Shown here: positions 6,501-11,352 of the stretch, one piece after another | Numbering within the stretch: the stretch's first letter is position 1 | How the letters are laid out: each line of letters opens with the position of its first letter | DNA from: Candidatus Brevefilum sp. | GTDB taxonomy: Bacteria; Chloroflexota; Anaerolineae; Anaerolineales; Anaerolineaceae | Length of the DNA: 11,352 bases | Direction: 5' to 3' | Assembly: GCA_007119455.1 (NCBI GenBank) | Contig: SKPR01000258.1 | Location: 1 to 11,352 of the forward strand | Translations under genes and position numbers: made by a program | The notes under the pieces: generated by a model | Told to the model about the DNA's origin: nothing | The model's database searches: none | What the model saw: only the letters and a program-made list of their open reading frames with translations

Positions 6501-8399
6501 ATGATCCTATTTGGCAAGCGCATCCGCAGTCGATATTTTCTCATCGGGGATATCTTTCTGAGTCTGTTTTCAGTTCTGGCAAGTTACCTGATGCGCCTGG
6601 AACTCATTGCAATCTTTCCAACCTACCAGATCTCCATGGTGTGGATGCTCGGGGTTGCCGTCCTGGTCAAACCCCTGGTGTATTATTTCTACGGCCTTTA
6701 TCGTCGACTCTGGCGTTACGCCAGCACGCGAGAATTGGTATTGATTCTCCTTGCTGTCACAACAGCTTCGATGATCGTTTCCGGTGTGATGATCGGTTTG
6801 TTTGCCGCCGGTGTGTTTTTTGGATTTCCCCGGTCTGTGCTGGTCATCGATTGGTTAGTTTCACTGGTGTTAATCGGCGGGATCCGGTTTGCGTTCAGGA
6901 TGATGGCTGAAAGCACATCCGCCAATGGCAAGGATAATACCTTGCCCTTTAAACGCAAAAAATCCATACTGGTCATTGGCGCCGGTGATGCAGGGGCCCT
7001 GGTGGTACGGGAATTACAGAAAAACGGCCGGTTGAACATGAAACCCATTGGCTTTCTGGATGATGACCCGACCAAACAGGATAGCAAAATCCATGGTGTG
7101 CCGGTATTAGCACCCCTGGATGGAATCGGGCGGGTGTTAGAGTCCCACCGGGTGGACGAAGTGATCATCGCCATCCCCAGTGCATCGGGTAAGGTGTTGC
7201 GGCGGGTTACCGAAATCTGCCGGCAACAAGGGGTATCCTTCCGGACGATGCCGGGGCTATACGAACTGCTGGGGGGCTCAGTCAGCGTCAGCCGCTTGAG
7301 AGAGGTTGACATTCCCGACCTGCTCCGCAGGGAACCCGTCCATATGGATACGGCTGTTCTGGGAGAAGTGCTGACCGACCGGATTGTAATGGTCACCGGC
7401 GCTGGCGGATCCATCGGCAGCGAATTATGCCGGCAGATTGCACAACAAAACCCCAAACGACTGCTGATGCTCGGGCATGGTGAAAACAGCATCTTCAGTG
7501 CTTTGATCACGCTAAAAGACCAGTTTCCCCATCTTGAAATCATCCCGCTCATTGCGGATGTACGCGATCTTCCCAGGCTGTCGGTGATCTTCGAACGCTG
7601 GCAACCAGAGGTTGTTTTTCATACCGCCGCCCATAAACACGTACCTTTGATGGAAAGCAACATTGAAGAAGCTACCACCAATAACATCCTCGGCACGCAA
7701 AATATTGTCAAATCGGCTTTGAAATACCAGACTCAACGGCTGGTGATGATCTCCACCGATAAAGCCATCCGACCGGTGAATGTGATGGGTGCCACCAAAC
7801 GGATCGGTGAGATGCTGGTGCTCGATGCAGCCAATACATATAAAAAAGCCTTCACAGTTGTGCGTTTCGGCAATGTTTTGGGCAGCCGGGGCAGTGTTGT
7901 GCCCCGCTTCAAGCGGCAAATTGCGGCTGGGGGGCCGGTCACTGTGACCCATCCGGAGATGAAGCGTTATTTCATGACCATCCCAGAAGCCGTTCACCTG
8001 GTTTTGCAAGCTTCAGCTATGAGTTCAGGTGGTGAAAATTACATCCTGGATATGGGACAACCCGTCAGAATCCTTGATCTGGCGGAAGACCTGATCCGCC
8101 TTTCAGGCCTGGAACCAGGCAGAGATATTGAGATCGTTTTCACCGGCATCCGCCCGGGAGAAAAGCTTTCGGAAGACCTTTGGGATCAGGGTTTTGCCTA
8201 TTCTGCAACTGCACACCCGGATATTCACCAGGTTGATAGTGAAATCATCATCTCATCCGAAGAACTGGAAGCGCTTGTCGCACGGTTAATCCGATTGGCA
8301 CAAGAAGGCCAACCCGAAACGATCCAGGATGTCTTAAGCGAGACCATTCCCGGCGCTGATATCCACGCTCATCCCGCTGATCTCGATATGGTAGAATGA
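6501..8399 (+). CDS. Membrane UDP-N-acetylhexosamine 4,6-dehydratase (WbpM/PglF/CapD type)
   Basis: The predicted 632-aa enzyme converts UDP-GlcNAc (or a related UDP-HexNAc) to the 4-keto-6-deoxy sugar, the precursor of QuiNAc, bacillosamine or FucNAc-type residues in surface glycans. About four N-terminal membrane helices (roughly 12-33, 42-65, 78-107, 111-132) are followed by a first Rossmann domain (IGAGDAG, 159-165; FLDDDP). The catalytic short-chain dehydrogenase domain then has TGAGGSIG (299-306) for NAD. The active site reads STDKAIRPVNVMGATKR with S418, D420, K421, M429 and K433; Met in place of the usual Tyr is a hallmark of large WbpM/PglF enzymes. Length is normal for that group. 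The start at 6501 is 19 bases after the previous stop, with AAGG 10 bases upstream. The gene probably shares a transcript with the sugar transferase; it is annotated by family, and the exact epimer product is unknown. Confidence 0.92.
   Translation: MILFGKRIRSRYFLIGDIFLSLFSVLASYLMRLELIAIFPTYQISMVWMLGVAVLVKPLVYYFYGLYRRLWRYASTRELVLILLAVTTASMIVSGVMIGLFAAGVFFGFPRSVLVIDWLVSLVLIGGIRFAFRMMAESTSANGKDNTLPFKRKKSILVIGAGDAGALVVRELQKNGRLNMKPIGFLDDDPTKQDSKIHGVPVLAPLDGIGRVLESHRVDEVIIAIPSASGKVLRRVTEICRQQGVSFRTMPGLYELLGGSVSVSRLREVDIPDLLRREPVHMDTAVLGEVLTDRIVMVTGAGGSIGSELCRQIAQQNPKRLLMLGHGENSIFSALITLKDQFPHLEIIPLIADVRDLPRLSVIFERWQPEVVFHTAAHKHVPLMESNIEEATTNNILGTQNIVKSALKYQTQRLVMISTDKAIRPVNVMGATKRIGEMLVLDAANTYKKAFTVVRFGNVLGSRGSVVPRFKRQIAAGGPVTVTHPEMKRYFMTIPEAVHLVLQASAMSSGGENYILDMGQPVRILDLAEDLIRLSGLEPGRDIEIVFTGIRPGEKLSEDLWDQGFAYSATAHPDIHQVDSEIIISSEELEALVARLIRLAQEGQPETIQDVLSETIPGADIHAHPADLDMVE
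8389..8397 (+). promoter_or_regulatory. Possible internal promoter before the FemAB pair
   Basis: TGGTAGAAT (TGn plus a 5-of-6 match to TATAAT) lies over the last codons of the dehydratase gene, with no clear -35. It could give the FemAB genes their own transcript in addition to read-through. The gap that follows (8400-8476) is the longest inside the envelope cluster, which fits a new 5' leader. Confidence 0.35.
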
Positions 8400-8476
8400 A
8401 TCCTCACTGCTGACCAAGGGGAATCAAACACCGGTGTTGCCACATGATGGACAATGCCACAAGAAATAAGGAGATT

Positions 8477-9478
8477 ATGGCGTTCGTGAGTCAGTCTGGA
8501 TGGGAGCAATTTATCAGCGATCACCCGGATGCACACATCCTGCAAACAGCTACCTGGGGGGAGTTTAAATCGGAGTTTGGCTGGAAGCCCAGGTTCATTG
8601 TCAACGATCAGATGGGGACAATGGTCCTGTTTCGGCGTCTGCCCATGGGGTTGAGTGTGGCTTACATTCCCCGCGGCCCTATCGGAGATGGTGATTGGGC
8701 CAAATTATGGGCAGCCGTGGATAAATGCTGCGCGGAGGAAGGTGCGATTTTTTTGAGGGTTGAACCGGATATCTGGCAACCCGTTCCAGACGATTTCATC
8801 ACACAACAACTTCCTGGATTTATTGAAACCAACCAGACCATTCAACCACCACGCACGATCCTGATTGACCTGAAGTCCAATGATGAAGACCTTCTGATGG
8901 CGATGAAATCCAAGACACGCTACAATATCCGCCTGGCGGGCCGTAAGGGTGTGGAAGTCCGCCAGAGTGATGACATCAAAGCCTTCCATGACATGATGCT
9001 GACTACCGGAGAAAGGGATGTTTTTGGCGTACACAGTCAAAAATATTACCAGCGGGTTTTTGACCTTTTTTCGCCAAAGGGTGGGTGTGTGCTGTTTATT
9101 GCAGAATTTGAGGGAAAACCTTTAGCCGGTTTAATGGCGTTTGCCCAAGGCCATACAGCCTGGTACTTCTATGGCGCTTCCACTGACCAGGAACGCAACC
9201 GGATGCCAACCTACCTGCTGCAATGGGAAGCGATTCTGTGGGCAAAACAAAAAGGTTGCCGGACCTACGACTTATGGGGCATACCTGACCACCCGGAATC
9301 AAAACTTGAAGATTACTTTTTGGAGCGGTCCGACGGGTTATGGGGCGTATATCGCTTCAAGCGGGGTTTCGGTGGAGAGATCCGCCGGACAATCGGTGCC
9401 TGGGATCGTGTTTACCGTCCAGGGCTGTATAAGCTCTATCAACTCTGGTCTGGCCGCCGGGCAACCCCGGGTACCTAA
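8477..9478 (+). CDS. FemAB/MurM-like aminoacyltransferase, paralogue 1
   Basis: The predicted 333-aa protein is of the FemAB (FemX/MurM) family, tandem GNAT-fold enzymes that move an amino acid from aminoacyl-tRNA to the peptidoglycan stem peptide of lipid II; relatives act on other acceptors. Visible: HILQTATWGEFK...GWKP at 20-38, YIPRGP, the conserved MKSKTRYNIRLAGRKG at 143-158, then a second GNAT half with YFYGAS, QWEAILWAKQKGCRTYDLWGIPD and LWGVYRFKRGFGGEIRRTIGAWD near the end. There is no signal peptide or membrane helix, as expected for a cytosolic enzyme at the membrane face. Start is uncertain: ATG 8477 has a strong AAGGAG only 3 bases away, while in-frame ATG 8444 (344 aa) lacks a clear ribosome site. 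ATG 8477 aligns better with paralogue 2, which starts 14 bases after this stop. The transferred amino acid is not predictable. Confidence 0.9.
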   Translation: MAFVSQSGWEQFISDHPDAHILQTATWGEFKSEFGWKPRFIVNDQMGTMVLFRRLPMGLSVAYIPRGPIGDGDWAKLWAAVDKCCAEEGAIFLRVEPDIWQPVPDDFITQQLPGFIETNQTIQPPRTILIDLKSNDEDLLMAMKSKTRYNIRLAGRKGVEVRQSDDIKAFHDMMLTTGERDVFGVHSQKYYQRVFDLFSPKGGCVLFIAEFEGKPLAGLMAFAQGHTAWYFYGASTDQERNRMPTYLLQWEAILWAKQKGCRTYDLWGIPDHPESKLEDYFLERSDGLWGVYRFKRGFGGEIRRTIGAWDRVYRPGLYKLYQLWSGRRATPGT

Positions 9479-9484
9479 GAGGAG
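9479..9484 (+). promoter_or_regulatory. Shine-Dalgarno GAGGAG that sets a TTG start
   Basis: GAGGAG follows the paralogue 1 stop codon directly and lies 8 bases before TTG 9493, which supports translation of paralogue 2 from the rare TTG and likely coupling to paralogue 1. Confidence 0.7.
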
Positions 9485-9492
9485 TTTAGCCT

Positions 9493-10593
9493 TTGGAAAT
9501 CGCAGATATCCAGAACGCAGACCCATGGCATGAGATCATCACAGGATTGCCCGGCGCACATGCCTTACAGACCTGGCAATGGGGGCAGGTGAAAGCAAAC
9601 TTCGGATGGAAACCTTTTCACCTTGTGTGGCATGATTCAACTGGGAAAGTTAAAGCCGCCGCATTATTACTCCAGCGGCGTTCGCGTTTGGGACTGAGCG
9701 TGATGTACACGCCCAGGGGACCGCTTCTGAACTGGGATGAACCCGCTCTGGTGACAGAGGTTTTGGAAGACCTCCAAGTATTTTCCCGTGACAAAGGTGC
9801 AATCTTTCTTAAAATTGATCCGGATCTACCGGTGGGCTATGGCGTTCCGGGTGATGATCATGCAACGGTGAACCAGCCTGGTTTGAATGCCCGGAAAATG
9901 CTGGAAAAACGAGGTTGGACTTTTTCTGATGAGCAGATCCAGTTTCGCAACACGGTCGAAATTGATCTACGGGAGGACAAAGAAGACCTGCTCATGCGCA
10001 TGAAATCTAAAACACGCTACAACATCCGGCTGGCAAAACGGCGGGGGGTGAGCGTCCGAGCCGGGGGTGTGGATGATATTGAGCTGCTGTATGCCATGTA
10101 CGCCCATACGGCTGTCCGCGACGACTTTGTGATACGCGGGAAGGGCTATTACGAACAGATCTGGCGGACTTTTTTTGAGGCCGGTCTGGCAGAGCCCCTG
10201 ATCGCAGAAGTTGACGGTCAACCCGTCGGTGCTGTGGTGATCTTCAGGTTTAGCGGACGCGCCTGGTATATGCACGGCATGTCGCTGGATGAACACCGGG
10301 AAAAAATGTTTAATTACCGTTTGCAGTGGGAAGCAATGATCCGCGCAAAAGCTGCGGGCTGCCATACTTATGATATGTGGGGCGCTCCCGATACTTTTGA
10401 TGCGGATGATCCTTTATGGGGCGTTTACCGGTTCAAGGACGGCTTTGGCGGACAGGTGGTCCGCACTCTGGGCGCCTGGGATTACCCTGTTCGCCCACTG
10501 GTTTACCGGTTGTACAGCAAAATCCTCCCCCGCTTTCTGGACGTGATGCGCCGGCGCGGGAAAACCGAGACAAAAAGGAGTATGAGCACATGA
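9493..10593 (+). CDS. FemAB/MurM-like aminoacyltransferase, paralogue 2
   Basis: The predicted 366-aa FemAB-family protein is clearly a paralogue of its upstream neighbour: ALQTWQWGQVK at 24-34, VMYTPRGP, MKSKTRYNIRLAKRRG at 170-185, YMHGMS, QWEAMIRAKAAGCHTYDMWGAPD and LWGVYRFKDGFGGQVVRTLGAWD all align. It is about 30 residues longer, mainly through a central insertion before MKSKTRYN that restores the LEKRGWTFSDEQIQFRNTVEIDL form seen in typical FemAB proteins; paralogue 1 lacks part of this. The start is a rare TTG, chosen because GAGGAG at 9479-9484 sits 8 bases upstream and no in-frame ATG or GTG is near. The basic C-terminal tail (RRRGKTETKR) is unlike paralogue 1. By analogy with MurM/MurN or FemA/FemB pairs the two may add successive residues of an interpeptide bridge; this is inference. 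The stop overlaps the next start. Confidence 0.91.
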   Translation: MEIADIQNADPWHEIITGLPGAHALQTWQWGQVKANFGWKPFHLVWHDSTGKVKAAALLLQRRSRLGLSVMYTPRGPLLNWDEPALVTEVLEDLQVFSRDKGAIFLKIDPDLPVGYGVPGDDHATVNQPGLNARKMLEKRGWTFSDEQIQFRNTVEIDLREDKEDLLMRMKSKTRYNIRLAKRRGVSVRAGGVDDIELLYAMYAHTAVRDDFVIRGKGYYEQIWRTFFEAGLAEPLIAEVDGQPVGAVVIFRFSGRAWYMHGMSLDEHREKMFNYRLQWEAMIRAKAAGCHTYDMWGAPDTFDADDPLWGVYRFKDGFGGQVVRTLGAWDYPVRPLVYRLYSKILPRFLDVMRRRGKTETKRSMST

Positions 10594-11352
10594 AATCGAG
10601 GCTGAAATTCGCCCATTTGCCCACCCCGATTGAGCCCTTACCAAGGCTCTCTGCCAGTCTACAGGGCCCCCGCCTGCTGGTGAAACGTGATGACCAGACC
10701 GGTCTGGCTTTCGGCGGTAATAAAACCCGAAAGCTGGAATACCTGCTGGCAGAAGCCCGTGATGAGGGCGCTAAGACGCTAATCACAGCCGGTGCGGTGC
10801 AATCCAACCACTGCCGCCAGACTGTGGCTGCTGCTGCCCGGTTTGGCATGGACTGCATACTGGTATTGTTCGGCGACCCACCTGACCCACCGGATGGCAA
10901 CAATCTACTTCACCACCTTTTAGGTGCAGAAATCGTTACCACCGACCGTGAAAATGTCGAAAACAAAATGGTGGAACTATTCCAGAAAACCCTGTCTGAA
11001 GAACGTAAACCTTATCTGATTCCATACGGTGGTTCGAATCACACCGGCGCGGTTGGCTATGTAAATGCCATGCTCGAGCTTGCTGAGCAGGGGCTGAACC
11101 CGGATTGGATCGTTTTCCCCAGCTCTTCCGGCGGCACCCAGGCCGGGATGCTGGTCGGCGGAAAAATGACCGGGTTTTCCGGCAAGATCCTCGGTATCAG
11201 CGTGGACGAACCTGCAGAGGATCTGACAGCGCAGATTGCTGATCTTGCAAATGACACAGCAAAATGGATTGGTCAGGATGCGTCGTTTTCAACCGGTGAT
11301 GTGCTGGTGAACGATGACTATACTGGACAGGGATATTCCGTGATGGGAGAAC
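10590..11352 (+). CDS. PLP enzyme, D-cysteine desulfhydrase/ACC deaminase family (3' end outside window)
   Basis: This is the first 254 residues of a fold-type II PLP enzyme in the family of D-cysteine desulfhydrase (releases pyruvate, ammonia and H2S), ACC deaminase and L-cysteate sulfo-lyase; whole members are about 325-340 aa. Visible: LPTPIEPLPRLS at 10-21, KRDDQTGLAFGGNKTRKLEYLL with PLP lysine K45, AVQSNHCRQT at 69-78 (substrate-contacting S72-N73-H74), YGGSNHTGAVGYV near 146-158, and the phosphate-cradle SSSGGTQAG at 178-186. The residues that separate the subfamilies lie beyond the window, so substrate is undecided; D-cysteine desulfhydrase-like is the best guess. The ATG overlaps the stop of FemAB paralogue 2 (ATGA, 10590-10593), and AAGGAG at 10575-10580 lies 9 bases upstream, so translation is probably coupled. 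No stop codon occurs before the edge. Confidence 0.92.
   Translation, partial: MKSRLKFAHLPTPIEPLPRLSASLQGPRLLVKRDDQTGLAFGGNKTRKLEYLLAEARDEGAKTLITAGAVQSNHCRQTVAAAARFGMDCILVLFGDPPDPPDGNNLLHHLLGAEIVTTDRENVENKMVELFQKTLSEERKPYLIPYGGSNHTGAVGYVNAMLELAEQGLNPDWIVFPSSSGGTQAGMLVGGKMTGFSGKILGISVDEPAEDLTAQIADLANDTAKWIGQDASFSTGDVLVNDDYTGQGYSVMGE

Noticed and set aside
6716..7552. Long open frame on the minus strand (278 codons) opposite the dehydratase gene
   Set aside because: It lies wholly inside a well-supported + strand gene, its product is Ser/Thr/Arg/Pro-rich with no family pattern, and it is a typical shadow of codon bias.
8880..10040. Nucleotide similarity between the two FemAB genes as a recent duplication or recombination repeat
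   Set aside because: Identity is limited to short codon stretches around MKSKTRYNIRL; the rest has diverged strongly, so this is an old paralogy and not a DNA repeat.
2..10593. A functional link between leuS and the FemAB genes through leucyl-tRNA supply
   Set aside because: leuS is a complete-looking housekeeping gene closed by a strong terminator and separated from the FemAB genes by about 6.7 kb and several unrelated transcripts.
1..11352. Mobile element, prophage, CRISPR or defence system
   Set aside because: No transposase, integrase, phage or nuclease-like gene, no direct-repeat array and no terminal inverted repeats were seen; all genes have metabolic or envelope functions.

Overview
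The window is about 11.4 kb of bacterial DNA with moderate GC content. All genes are on the + strand, packed in short runs with small gaps. The gene mix is an ExoA-like glycosyltransferase, a large polyprenyl glycosylphosphotransferase, a WbpM/PglF-type UDP-HexNAc dehydratase, tandem FemAB-like aminoacyltransferases, and scattered creatininase, PPC and RidA genes. Together with the moderate GC this fits an environmental bacterium, perhaps of the Chloroflexota (Anaerolineae). That placement is an inference from gene style and is not proven by any marker here.

Region 1 (1-1840): the 3' two thirds of leuS (leucyl-tRNA synthetase), running in from the left edge and closed by a clear intrinsic terminator. 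Region 2 (about 1900-3113): a two-gene unit, a creatininase-family metallohydrolase and a small PPC/DUF296 protein, behind a TATAAT box. Region 3 (3114-3465): a 350-base non-coding gap with two perfect short palindromes; one abuts a perfect extended -10 box. Region 4 (3466-3882): a RidA-family gene whose protein has unusual Cys/His-rich ends.

Region 5 (about 4010-8399): a surface-polysaccharide operon. It encodes an ExoA-like membrane GT2 glycosyltransferase, a membrane sugar-phosphate transferase that starts glycan assembly on undecaprenyl phosphate, and a membrane UDP-N-acetylhexosamine 4,6-dehydratase that makes the deoxysugar precursor. The gaps are 10 and 19 bases. Region 6 (about 8390-11352): two tandem FemAB/MurM-like aminoacyltransferase paralogues, then a PLP enzyme of the D-cysteine desulfhydrase/ACC deaminase family that overlaps the second paralogue by 4 bases and runs off the right edge.

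Regions 5 and 6 together read as a cell-envelope locus: sugar activation, lipid-linked initiation, chain extension, and amino-acid addition to peptidoglycan or another envelope acceptor. No flippase, polymerase or export gene is visible, so the pathway is incomplete here. I saw no tRNA, rRNA, CRISPR array, transposon or phage gene.
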